Source: Sarcomyxa edulis (taxonomy: Eukaryota > Basidiomycota > Agaricomycetes > Agaricales > Mycenaceae). Taken from it: a stretch of 64,000 bases of DNA. The stretch spans positions 2,046,001 through 2,110,000 of the forward strand of contig QUOL01000002.1 of NCBI GenBank assembly GCA_009761415.1, in the 5' to 3' direction. The position numbers were made by a program, and so were the translations under genes. Below, piece by piece: positions 44,117-56,288 of the stretch. Positions within the stretch are counted from its first letter, which is position 1. Every line of letters begins with the position of its first letter. The notes under the pieces were generated by a model, which saw nothing but the letters and a program-made list of their open reading frames with translations, ran no database searches and was not told the DNA's origin.

Positions 44117-47100
44117 ATGGCTACGAAGACCTTCCATCCTTCAAATTCGGCTGCAAATTCTCGGACTTGGACTCCGACTCGAATGCCTTCGTTATTCGTC
44201 TTATGCTCTGCACTTGCGATCTTGACATTCCTATGGACCAACGCGCACTTGGGTACCTCGACCAAGGACCATGACGTGTATCCCAATATCCCTGTAAACT
44301 CTGAACAGATTCTGCTTCAATGTGCTTCGTTGAGAGCTCTTCCTGGCCCACCGAAGGATTTTCGCGAGACTCGCAACGAATCAGATCGATTTGAGTCAGG
44401 GAAAAACTCTACGCTGATCCGGAATGCGACCATATGGACAGGAGAGAACAACGGGACTCTGGTTATCAAGGGGGACTTACTTCTCCAGCGTGGACTGGTA
44501 ACGGCGATAGGCGATATTCCTACAGATTTGTTCGAGCTCGACCAGAATCTGACCATCGTGGAAGCAAATGGATCCTGGATCACCCCAGGACTAGGTAACA
44601 TATTGCTTGTCATTCTTAGAAGAAGAGGAAAAGACATCTAATTATCTCCAAATCTCCCACAGTCGACCTACATTCTCATGTCGGTGTTATGAGTTCGCCC
44701 ATGACTGCCGGTACTTATATGTGTGCAGCTGAAACAATCCGTCAAAACCTGACATTTGGGCACTTTAGGTACATTCGACGTCAACAGCAGGCACGGCCCC
44801 GTATTGCCCTGGTTGAGGAGGTAGTCATCTCACGAGAATCAGAATTTCCGTTCTTCTCGCTAACCTCATCTAACCGTACCTGCGCAGTATCGACGCGTTT
44901 AACACACACGACGATGCACTCCAGCTAGCCATTGCTGGCGGAGTGACATCTGTCCAAACTCTCCCTGGAAGCGGAAACGCCATCGGGGGACAAGCGTTCA
45001 TGATGAAATTACGAAAGACGCAGGAGCGGTCGCCGACATCCATGCTCCTGGAGCCTCCTCATAATCTGAATGGCTCGAGGGCGAGCTCATCGTCGTCACC
45101 TCGTTGGCGTCACATGAAGTGCGGTTCAGTATTTTGATTTTCTGGTACCAAATTTGACAGTTTATCTAGACAAGCATGCGGCGAGAACCTCAAGAAGTAT
45201 GGCACGCGCATGGATAGCATTTGGTCTCTTCGTTCCGCCTATAATGAAGCCCGCAAAGCTATGGAAGCGCAGGACTCGTTTTGCCACCAGGCAGAAGCTG
45301 GTCTTTGGGAATCAATACAAGCGGAATACCCTGATCATTATCAATGGGAAATGCTTATTGACGTTTTGCGCGGAAGGGTAAAGGTACGACCTTCGATTTA
45401 TATTAGCTAACTTATGGTTGAACCTAGTTGACCTTGAGATATCGAATCATTGCTACGAGGCCGTTGATCTGGATGACATAGTCCGGGTAAGCTTGTCTTC
45501 TTCTACGTTTCAAGCGCACCATTGAAAGAGTCATGTTCATTATAGCTAACGCAAGAGTTCAAGTTCCCGATAGCGTCCTTCCATCATGCCGCAGAAGCTT
45601 GGCTTGTCCCGGACGTGTTAAAGAGAACGTAAGGTCAAACGACTGGGACATACCAACGCTTTCTGCTTATTCGTATCTGCTATAGATGGGGTGGCACTCC
45701 AGCTATCGCAATATTCGCAACCAACCACCGGTAAGCTCATGCTTGACTTCTATCAAGGACTACACGGTAATCCATTCCATGTTACAGTTATAAGCGTGAG
45801 GCTTATCGCGGTTCAGAATTTGCTCCGCGAGTTCTCGCAGATGCTGAAATACCTGTTGTAATGAAGGTATTGCAAAGTTCCGATTCAATTATTGACAGAC
45901 TCCTAAAGTCAAATTATATGCCGTTAGTCCGACCATCCTGTTATCAACAGCCGGTACCTGCTGCATGAAGCTCAACAAGCACATTACTTTGGCCTTTCTC
46001 CTGAACTAGCCTTGGCTTCTGTGACCTCAGTCCCTGCGAAGGCCGCTGGCCTTGACCACCGAATTGGGATCTTAAGCAAAGGCACTGATGCGGATGTTGT
46101 CCTTTGGGATTCCCATCCTTTGCAGCTAGGTGCGACGCCCGTCAACGTATGGATTGACGGAATTCTACAGATTCCAGTACCTCACAAGGCAGGCGGAGAG
46201 ACGGTCACGGTAGGCAAAGGTAAAGAAGGTCCGGAATGGAGAGAGGTCCCTTCGATGCCCAACTGGGACAGGGAGCGGGAAAGAGCGATCGAATGGGAAG
46301 GTTTGCCGCCGTTGGAAGGTAGAAAGGATGATGGAGCGATCTTCTTTCAGAACGTCAAGGAGATATGGACTCGAGGGAGCAACGGGTCCGTCGACGAAAT
46401 GTTCTCAATGAAAACGGAAGACGGAATAGGCGAAGTGGTAGTTGAGAGCGGAAGAATTGCGTGCTTTGGGGCCTCAGGGACCTGTACAAGGAGTGCTGAC
46501 GCTAACACGGTCGGCCTATCGATCGTAGACCTTCATGGCGGAATGCTTGCCCCAGGCCTCCTGTCGTATGGCTCATCCTTGGGCATGGAGGAGATCCCCT
46601 CGGAACCTTCTACGGGAGATGGAAGGCCCTACGATCCGTTCGTAGCAGACGTACCGGATATTCTTCGCGATGTCAGTGGCCTCGTACGAGGAGTGGACGG
46701 ACTCAAGTTTGCGACACGAGATGCACTGTATGTTCAGTCTTCTTCTGCGCTTGCGGCTGGTATTAAGCACCTTTCAGGATTGCTTATCGTTCTGGTGTTA
46801 CATTGGGAGTAACCCCACCAGGTCTTACCAAAGGTCTGTTTAGCGGTAGCACCTTCATTGCTGGACTCTCTACGGTCTTCCGCACGGGTTCGCCACATGC
46901 TATGCAACAAGGAGCCATTGCGCAGGATGTCGCGGCCCTGCACATAGCTATCGGAAGACCTCACCCGTATTCTGGAAGTGCGGGTGCAATGGCAAGCGTC
47001 AGCACACAAATCGCGGTATTGAGGAGACTGCTTTCGGGTTGGGAAAGCAAAGACACAGAAACAGGTTTCTGGTTCAAAAAGGCTTCAGAGGTATGCGCTT

Positions 47101-47859
47101 TTCAGGTTGAGGGTGATCATTTCTGATATGATTTACACGGCAGGGCGTCATACCTTTGGTGATACAAGTGGGAAGTGCCGATATCATGGCAACCCTCCTA
47201 CTTCTAAAAGCAGAAATCGAGAGCAGAAAGGGTTCTACCATGCGGATGGTTTTTGCTGACGCCACTGAAGCCCACCTACTCGCCAAAGAGATCGGTATGC
47301 GTTGCTTGCCTTCGATCCCGACAATTACTAAACCTCAGTCGTTTAGGCGAGGCGAATGTGGGAGTCATATTGAGTCCTGCTCGACCATTCCCTTTGACTT
47401 GGGATGACCATCGAATGTGAGATTTCAAGCAAGCTAGAGGTCTGAAATCAAGTGCTGATTTATGATCTCGATAGACTGGCAGGACCTCCACTCACAAATG
47501 ATACTGCTCTCGTCAAGCTCATGGAGCATGGCGTGACAGTGGGATTAGGAGTACAAGGGAGCTGGGCGGCCCGCAACACTCGCCTCGATCTGGCATGGGT
47601 AATTCGGGACATTTCAGTGTGAACTTCTTCGTGCTGACATTCATCTTGATAGGCTGCGCTGGAGTCGAACGGTCGGATCAACAGGCAGCAAGCTTATGCG
47701 TTGGCATCTACGAATCTGGAGAAATTGCTTGGGGTCCGAGTAGAGGAAGATGATCAGGACCTAGTCGCATATGATGGAGGAAGTGTATTTGAGCTCTCTA
47801 GTAAAGTTGTCGCAGTGATCTCTCCTCTGAGATCGACGGTGGACCTTTTTGATGTATAG
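44117..47859 (+). CDS. Membrane-anchored amidohydrolase with a degenerate second half
   Basis: Metal-dependent hydrolase of the amidohydrolase superfamily (carbohydrate esterase 9-like / imidazolonepropionase-like); substrate unknown. Fifteen exons (44117-44594, 44663-44710, 44769-44820, 44888-45118, 45170-45383, 45439-45486, 45546-45628, 45686-45730, 45788-45866, 45928-46727, 46778-47090, 47144-47294, 47347-47416, 47475-47598, 47653-47859) give 980 aa. A signal-anchor (SLFVLCSALAILTFLW) is followed by the catalytic half: HxH in VDLHSHVGV, NHCYEAVD, FHHAAEAW, ATNHRYKREAYRGSEF and the acidic residue of MKSDHP, then VDRIGILSKGTDADVV-like text. A second half repeats the layout (GGMLAPGLLSYGS, LGVTPPG) but lacks the HxH. 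The protein is likely luminal or extracellular. Confidence 0.85.
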
Positions 47860-47932
47860 TAGCATCTGATCTTCGACTGCGTATGAATTGGTATGATTCA
47901 CTTTCCTTCCACATGGGCAATGGCGATTATTA

Positions 47933-48263
47933 TCATACGACACCCAGAAGAGCGCTCGGTTTGATTCCCCGCCCTCGAGCCGCCGCCAGACTTATACCCA
48001 AACAGCTTAGCAGAAATCCAGCAAATCTAGGCGTGGAAATGAGATATAAAGATAGCCAACAGATGAAGAAGTAGAACATACCTAAAGAAAGCGACACGTG
48101 AGATAGATCTTTCTTCATGGGGCGTACGAGACGACGCGAAGATAGAGCGAAGGACAGCAGGTGTCACTGGAATACGCCTTGACGAGTCTGAAGGTGGTTG
48201 TTGAGCGAGAGGAGTGCTCGCCTTCACTGTGAGGGTCGATGAGCTCGAGGTCGTGGAAGTCAT
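47933..48263 (-). CDS. Small unrecognised protein with one hydrophobic segment
   Basis: Two exons (48263-48082, 48026-47933) joined by a GTATGT/TAG intron in phase 2 give 91 aa. A Ser/Thr-rich N-terminus (MTSTTSSSSTLTVKASTPLAQQ) leads into IPVTPAVLRSIFASSR and an amphipathic basic stretch. A probable transmembrane helix (FAGFLLSCLGISLAAARG) lies near the C-terminus, which ends KPSALLGVV. The size, basic Ser-rich start and single C-terminal helix resemble small mitochondrial or ER tail-anchored proteins, but I recognise no family. It sits 73 bp from the convergent end of the amidohydrolase gene. Confidence 0.55.
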
Positions 48264-48487
48264 GGGCAAGCGAGCGAATAAGGTTTCGAGCTCAAGTGGC
48301 GCCAATCTACTTCCGCCCAGTGACCACGACTTCACGGTTCACTAGATCCCATTGGTCCTTGACTCCAACTTGGATCGGACCTTTTTCAATCCTGTAAGTA
48401 TGTCTCGACCTCTGAGGTGTTGAGTTATATTGGACCCAGACTGATCCAGAACATTGTGATATTCCGATTGCCATAATTTGGATTTCC

Positions 48488-50038
48488 ATGTTTAAAGACG
48501 AATTTTTATTGTATTTCGCGATGTTGCACACGCAGCCATCCTTCATAGAGGACATGATCAGGATTATCGACAGACTACCCTTGGAGGAAGAGTATCGTCG
48601 CGTTCGCCACCTCGTCATCAAAGAATTCGACCCCAACATTACCGACGCAAGACTCGCCCAAATCCTCCCGCAGTGTCCTCACTTGGAGTCTGTTTGCCTA
48701 TCTGGTATACCGGATATAACAGATAGGACAATTGTTATCCTTGCAGAGGTCGCCACCAACCTGCAGGGAATCGATTTAACAGGCTGCCAACAAGTGACGG
48801 ATGTAGGTATCCTCGAACTCACAACAAAGTCTCTACCTCTACAATGGATTCAATTGAACGACGTCTCTGGAATTACAGATCCAGCAATATCTGCCATAGC
48901 TAAAACGTGTTCGAGATTGATAGAACTCGAATTATCCGGCCTTCCACTCCTCACGCCTCTGTCCGTTCGCGACCTGTGGTCGTTTTCCAGGAAACTACGC
49001 ACTCTGCGGCTGGCGCGTTCTCCTCTCCTCACAGACCATGCATTTCCAACCTCGACATTGCACGCAGATTTGACGCAGCCTATCGAAGATCCTCCTGGCG
49101 AGAAACCTCTACCGCACCGGCCGACGACATGGCTAGATCAATTACCCCCACTCATTCTCCGCCACACCGCCGAAAACCTACGAATTTTAGACCTGGGACA
49201 CTGCGCCAAAATCACTGACAATGCTATCGACGGCATTATCAGCCACGCGCCTAAGATACAAAGCCTGTTACTCAACGGTTGCTCGCTACTTACAGACAAG
49301 TCGCTCGAAAGTATATCTAGACTTGGAGACCATTTGGACATATTGATGCTGGCGCACGTCGTTAATATTACGGATCGTGCTATGGTCAAGCTAGCCCGAG
49401 CCTGTAGCAACCTGAGATGTGTGGATGTAGCCTGTGCGTACATTCATCCCCGACGGTCAACCCAATGATATTGATACCCCATTTAGTCTGCCGAAATCTC
49501 ACCGACATGTCTGTATTTGAACTAGCGGGCCTGAGCAGTCTTCGACGGCTGAGTCTCGTCCGTGTCCATAAACTAACCGACCTCGCTATATTCGCTCTTG
49601 CTGAATACGCCCCATCTTTGGAACGTTTACACCTTTCCTACTGTGATCATCTCTCTCTCGACGCTGTCCACTTGCTTCTCAAAAAGCTAGATCGCCTACA
49701 ACACTTGACTGCTACTGGTATTCCCTCGTTCAAAAGGAAAGGCGTGCATCGGTTCTCTGAGAGACCTCCATCCGTACGTATAGGCTCACGCTCGAATCGC
49801 CCCACCATCTTCGGCTTCTTTCCTCTCTTTATCTACTCCAGTCATCATATCTCGTGCTTACTCGCGTGGCTTCTAGGACCTTGATCCAGATCAACAAGCT
49901 GCATTTGCTGTCTTCAACAGCAAGAACATCGCCGCACTACGGAAATTCCTCGACAAGGAAGAGAAACGACGGCGTCAGGCCGAGGCGCAGAATATCCCAT
50001 TCATGCCTCGCTCGGATGATAGCCTGGATCTGTATTGA
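48488..50038 (+). CDS. GRR1-like leucine-rich repeat protein, F-box not found
   Basis: Three exons (48488-49433, 49487-49773, 49877-50038) give 464 aa. The LRRs parallel GRR1 one for one: CQQVTDVGILEL, VSGITDPAISAI, CAKITDNAIDGIISH, CSLLTDKSLESISRLG, VVNITDRAMVKLA, CRNLTDMSVFELAGL, then LHLSYCDHLSLDAVHLLLKKL and QQAAFAVFNSKNIAALRKFL. It also keeps the Pro-rich insertion before LPPLIL. Exon 2 is 287 nt in both genes and the intron phases match. GRR1's F-box and its long C-terminal tail are absent; this protein ends DDSLDLY. An open frame just upstream (48461-48487) reads like the end of an F-box, so an unresolved 5' exon is possible. Confidence 0.8.
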
Positions 50039-51715
50039 CTCCTATAGGGCGCCCACCTACCGGTACCGTCGCCAATTGCATATGCCTGCCACTCACGTTC
50101 GTTCTTTATGCCCATCTTCATGATACTTTCCACTCAATGTCACGTCTTTCTTCCCCTCTGGGGTTTTTGGATGTGATGTACACCTCGCTCTTCTTTCAAG
50201 TCAACTGTAAGCACTTTACAAGTGCATCTCGAGGTTTTTTATCTAATCTCTTTTGTTACAGGTTTTACCCATCATCGATATCATGATACATATACCATGT
50301 ATTTGTAGCAATTTATGATAAACTCAGGTATGTTTTCGTTCACATTCAGATTGAAGAAACTAGATCAACACTTCTATACCAGTATAGTTCGGAACCAAGA
50401 TACCATATACCAACATCATTGTCGCTGTCGTTGTCTCTAATCTTATTTGATGAATCTCCTGATCTTTGGATAAGAAGTTGCATTGCCTTCTACATTGAGC
50501 TCAGTGGAGCGCCCGAGTCTACGCCAAAAAAAAGTAACCTACTCGTTCGTTACTGCACATACGGCATCCGTGGTGACTCGGAGGCAGAATCGAAGAAGAC
50601 TCTACCAAGAAACACTGATGCTGTGATGTGGGTCACGACGATCTGAGCCTTGAGAGGGTCTTCGTGATGAGAGAGGCTTCGAAAACGTTCGTTGTGTAGG
50701 TCGTCGTGCTTGCTTATCGCCAGCTTCATTTCCGATACGTACCGAAAGAAGATAGAGGTTTCCTTGTAGTCTATGTAGAAGTGGCTGTTTACTGTGCATG
50801 TTCGTGGGTATAAGTGTTGTGGGCTCATTTAGTATTTTGCTTACTCGACGGAGACCTGAGATGATCTCTCTGGGAGCCTCAGGAAGTCGGTGCGATCCTA
50901 CTAGCGCCACGCGTAACGAGCCTACCTAGGGTAGAAGTAGTTCCGTATTCTCATTACGCAAGGCATGCCGATACAAGTACGGTGCTTTTCCGCCTCAGTG
51001 TCAATGTGGATATGCTCTTCGGGGTATTGTGTCAGCCCCCGAGAACATATACACTGTAGACGCCAGTAGACGCGCAGGAAGTCATCGTCCGAGACACAAT
51101 TCGAGGGCCATAAAGAGGAATGAACGGAAGGAAGAGTGAATTCAGGGGAAATATCCGAAAATAGCACGAAAAAATGAAATAAAATAAATCTCCGGGCAGA
51201 TCTCGGGCCAAGAAGGTATGACGGTTTTTGGGAATTTGGCTGCAGTTCTCGACTGCTCGCGATGGTGTCTTGAGTTTTTATTACGATTTCTCTTCGCAGT
51301 CCCGCTCATAATCTCCCCTTCTTTACCTCCTTCTTTCCCCAGGTTCTCCCCGCCTACTTTTTCTCTCTTTTTTAGATTCTCAGACATCGCGTTGGCACCC
51401 CCTCCAAATCCTCATTTCATACGCGTTTTTCTCGACTGCGTAGGCCGACTTCACGGCCGAGTAAACGCTGAATCTTTATGGTGGCTCGATACGCGCTTAG
51501 AAACTAATTCCTCCTATCCCCGGACGGCGAGCTTCAAAGGATAGACTTAGACTAGAACCTTTGTTTCTTCACCATCTCGTCAGTCTTTTATTTCTCTTCT
51601 CAGATTGGGTTGTCTGCTCAATGTTTCATGACCCCACCCGAATGAATGACCGCAAACATGCAATCGTTGTATATTGAATTTACGAATAACCTCTGCTCGT
51701 CACCGCTTCAGAGTA
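50039..51715. other. Intergenic region, 1.7 kb
   Basis: Between the GRR1-like gene and the first RhoGEF, both plus. It includes a strongly C/T-rich tract at about 51290-51375, the kind of leader seen before large fungal genes. An upstream coding exon of the RhoGEF (from an ATG at 51646, donor near 51669, acceptor near 51711) is possible in frame. No other gene supported. Confidence 0.4.
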
Positions 51716-54700
51716 ATGGAGATACTCGTACCATCAAATGCATTCGCAACACCCTCGTCTCCTTCCAAACACTCAAGTTCACCTTACCTAGATTCTATGC
51801 TTCACCGCCGGTCGTCGAGACAGCATATCAGCACCTTGTCATTATCTGCCCAGGATGTCACAGTAGAACGTACACCGTTGAGCCCGGTGACGGCGCCTAG
51901 TAATTGTCATTCACTCCGTACCAATCGCGTCTACGGCTTTCTACCTCTTCCTCCAATTGCGGCATCACCGGTTTGTACACCACCAACAAACGAAGTTATA
52001 ATATCTCCCCAACAGGCCTTCAGACTGGATTGTGGCCCCGAGCCGGCCTTAGCTTTGACATCCCCCGCCCAGTCCACAGGAGCAGCCGATTATCTGACCG
52101 CCCCCACCGCCTCCGCTTCGATGTCTAGTTTACCATCATCTGCATCAGTCCGGATGTCACACCTCCCACCTCCCACGTGGATATCTACTCCCCCTACCCC
52201 TCCCGCGAAGCTTGTACGGCGGTCGGTGACTTGCGTGACACGCCGAACGCCCTCTACAATTGTCTCGCCTTCAGCCACATTCCCTGCCTCGTTGTCTACA
52301 CATGCACCTTCCCCCGACCCGAGTCCCATCTCTAATTGCTTTCAAAAACCAACGCGCCATGCTTCATTACCCTCCATGAGGCTGACCCCATATCCTTCTT
52401 CTCTCGCGTTCGACTTCCCTGCGAAATCGGACCCTCGAGCGGCTAGCCCTCTTCGCGCGACTTCTACTGCACCCAAGGACCATACCGATGCAAAGGACAT
52501 GACAAAACGTGCGCCGAAACGCCTCTTCCACATCGAACATGATGTCTCGGACAGCGAAGACATCGTCAATCCACGCTCTGAGAGTCCAGGGAAACTCACC
52601 AATGAAGAGTTGGGTAGTGAAGAAGGCACTGGAAGCTCTACAGACTACGAGCATCTGGCTAGGGAGTGGAGTAGAGAGAAGTCGAAGGATGACATCCGGA
52701 AACATTACGCGTTAATGGAATTATTGACCACAGAGGTGGGATATCTATTGGACTTGAGAGTGTTGGTTTCGGTCAGTTCTACTCTAGCCATTTCGTGCAA
52801 TGTTCCAAAGAGGACGCTGACCCTTTTTTCTTCTACCGCCAGATATACCTTCGTAATATCTCTACCTTGACAAGTCGGTACCCGACATCTGGAAACCCGT
52901 TCGGTCGTACCACTTCGACGTTTGGTTCTTCTCGAGGTAACTCATACGCCTATATGAACACCTCCCCTATGGCTTCAGCGGCTATCTTTCAGGAGCAAAA
53001 CCCTCACGCGAGCCCGAATCATCAGCACCATGGTCAGAATAGTAGAGACGGAGAACGAGAAAAAGATAAAGAAAAGGCTGGACCTGCCCGCCGTCTCTTC
53101 AGCGACATTGAGGTTGGGTTGCTAAAGCGTAACGCAGAGGAAGTTCTTCAACTCCATGAGCACTTTGTCGAAGAGCTCAGATCCGTCGTGACTCCACTTG
53201 GATACTCCATGGATTTCTCTCCCAGTAACGATGGACACACAGAACCACTGGGAGTCAGTCTGAACACTGATAATATCGATGCTGCCATCGGCGTTGTCTC
53301 GACAAAATTTGCGACAGAGGTGTGTTCCTTCTCAAAACACCCTCTTAGCGGGTGTTGTCCTCTAACTTACTTCCTTCGAACAAGGCCTCGCGGTTCAACT
53401 CGTACGAATCATTCTGCACGGGGCATCCTGAGGCTCTGGACCTAGTTCGTAAGGTCCAGCAGCAGTTTCCAGTGGAATGGGAAGGCTTCGAACAACGCTG
53501 CTCATCTTTGGTTTCAGAGATGATAGCTCAACATGAGCCAAAGTCGGGCTCACTCGAGATCAGTGGGGCTCCCAAACCTGAACCTCGTGCTCATAATCCC
53601 CTCCCAGCCGAGCCACACATCCCCAACGGACGCACGGGACTGGTCCGTAAACGAACACACTCGTTGACCTCCATGGATAATGCGGTCCGCAGTCTACGCT
53701 TCAAGACAAACATCGGAGGTGGATCGAGGGAAACAGAAGCAATTCCTCCGTTACCCCTTGAATTTACTAGCGGAAGGGTCCGATCGGAGAAAACCAACGG
53801 TTCGCACCGTCTGGTGTTCACTGATTATATGATCAAACCTGTCCAACGCATCTGCAAATATCCGTTATTGTTGGACCAATTGAAGATGGGGAAATCACTT
53901 AGGATTATGTCAATGTCGTCGGAGCATCATTCGCAGTCCAATGGTATCGTCAGGTCAGACGTGAATGTTGTGGTGGAAAGCGCGACGCAAGCCATGAGGC
54001 ATGTCGCAAGCATGGTTAACGAGGCACGACACAGGCACGATATAGTCATGCAGTCTTCCTTGATCGTCTCGCGCATATCACAACAAGTAATGTCCATGTC
54101 TTCCGCGGGAGTACCCGTGACTTCTTATACCACTTCCTCCATGCATCCCCCGTATCACACCCTGAAATCAGCCTTCTTGGCATCTCTTGGCACCTGCCTG
54201 TTAGCCGGATCGTTGGACGTGATACACTCACACCCATACGAACCGCCTACCAACGGGAACATCAAAGCGAAATATCTAGGAGCGTTTTTATACATGGGCG
54301 GCTATTTTGTGCTAGTGAAGGTATGCAAAGGGAGGATTTACGAACCCAGGCACTGGTTTCCTTTGGGTGACTTCGACGTTATAGATGTGAGGGAAGAAGA
54401 TGGTATGTTCTTTCTCTGATTTGTTGTCTATTTTTGGCTCAAGGCTTCCTCTTCGTGTCTAGCCATGTTACCCTGCTCCTTTCGTCTCTCCTGCTATGGC
54501 CACCAGTTCGAGCTAGCAGCTGCATGTCAGCTTGAAAAGGATGCCTGGTTGTCTTGCATCCGAGAATCTCTCGCGCATCTACCTCGTTGGACCAACGAGC
54601 CCCCTTCAAGCCTGCAAGTTGATGGTAAACGAGAGCACATTTCTCCACCTTCCGATGCTTTATCAACCATCCAATCAATCCCAGAGCCGACAGGGCCCGA

Positions 54701-55886
54701 TGATCGTTACGATCAACCAAAAGAACAACCATCGGGCGAGTCTCGAGCTGGGATTAAGCAGTCTAAGTCTAACAAGGCAGACCGCCAGACTCCAAGTCGT
54801 CGCGGTTCGAGTGCATCTGTCAAGGCCATATTTTCTCCTACTTCTGAATCGAATATGGTGATCATACGGCGATCATCGCCAACCGCGCGTGCCCAAGTGG
54901 ATTATGGACTTCAAGACATTATTTCAGAGCCATGTCTCACGGCACGGTCTTATGCCAGCAATCACGAGGAAGATTTGTTCCAGGCTCCAAGAGCAACTCG
55001 TTCTGCATTTACGAGATCAAACTCCGGTCTCAGTATGACAGGCATGGGCATCGCGGCCAAGAACCGACTGACCAGACACGAGAGTGTGCGGGTGCCCCGA
55101 AGGAAAAGCCTTCATGATGACGGTGTTCAGACGGAGAGCCAAAAGACCGTCTCGAGAGTTAAATCCATCGCTACCAGACGACATAGGAAAAAATTGAGCA
55201 TCATCTCCATGTCTGAGGTCGAAGGGACACTCGTCACACCTAGCTCGGAACCGTCTTCTGAGTCTCCTACTCCCTATACCCAAGAATCATCGTCAATAAC
55301 AGTATCTAATCCAAGTTCCATATCGAGTAGCTCTGTCCTCAGTGTCGTCCAGCTCCCGCCAGCAATGGAGTCGCGCGAGGGAGAGCGCAAACCAAAACGC
55401 CCTCAATCGATCAGGGATAACATGCGAGGACTCTTTCATTCTCGTCCGAATTCTCCAGTGCCCTTCTACTTGCGACCACCAACCCAGATATCCTCCATTG
55501 GCATAGACTTGGATCCTAAAGACTCAAATAAGACTCTTACTCCAGGTTTGCTCAAACGCTGGGCGACCGCCCCTCTGCATCGCAGAGTGCGCAGCGCTCC
55601 AGATGCACCCAAACCTGTTGACTCCAAGTCGACGAGCACTCCTAAGCGGTCAGGTGCATCAAATAGTTCGAATCCTGACGCTGAATTCGGAACGGATCTA
55701 CTATACTGTCGCTCGAATGAGGTTGATGATTCTCATCAATCTTGCCAAAACACTTCAACAAGGCGATTGTCGCTCTTGTCCCATTCCCCATTTTCTTCCT
55801 CGGTGTACACAGATCCTAGACATCCACCGCGCGGTCACAGAACATTATCATTGCTCCATCGTCTCAAATCCAAAGACGCTCGGTAG
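51716..55886 (+). CDS. Rho guanine nucleotide exchange factor (DH-PH), first of two
   Basis: Activates a Rho-family GTPase in polarity or wall synthesis. Four exons (51716-52771, 52843-53319, 53385-54402, 54463-55886) give 1324 aa. The first 330 residues are Ser/Pro-rich. The DH domain begins KHYALMELLTTEVGYLLDL, is interrupted by a long polar insertion, and continues through DIEVGLLKRNAEEVLQLHEHF, YESFCTGHPEALDLVRKVQ and the CR3 helix FTDYMIKPVQRICKYPLLLDQL. The PH domain is near 690-860 (GAFLYMGGYFVLVKV, FPLGDFDVIDV, CYGHQFELAAACQLEKDAWL). The C-terminal 400 residues are Ser/Arg-rich. Family level is clear, the orthologue is not. It is convergent with a second RhoGEF. Confidence 0.88.
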
Positions 55887-56288
55887 CTACCTCTCCTAGA
55901 TAGAAATTTTGAACAAAACCGTTATTCTGCTCGCTTGATGTATTTTTCTTTGTACTACTATCAGTCGCACTATACCTTACTCGCATTTATATATCCGTTT
56001 GTACTTGGTCCGCAGTATACTAGTATAGCATGTAAAAACCTCTAGTTTTTTATTCTTCTTGCTCACCTATGTAAATCATCCATCGATGTACAATATATTA
56101 ATCGTACAATTATACATGTAATGTATGCATCCAGGTAGAGTCATGGAACTCGTACACCAGTTGTTAGGTATAATAAACAAGATAGGGAATATGGTCGTAT
56201 GTAGATACATGGCAGGTCGATACATTAGTGCGAGGTACAGATGTTTGTATATGGTATCTTGAAGTCTAGACAGGTCAGTAGGGGTATG
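55887..56288. other. Intergenic region between two convergent RhoGEF genes
   Basis: 402 bp, AT-rich, with short ATGTAT/TACAT-like inverted patterns around 56090-56130 that may serve as 3' end signals for both strands. No gene seen. Confidence 0.4.
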
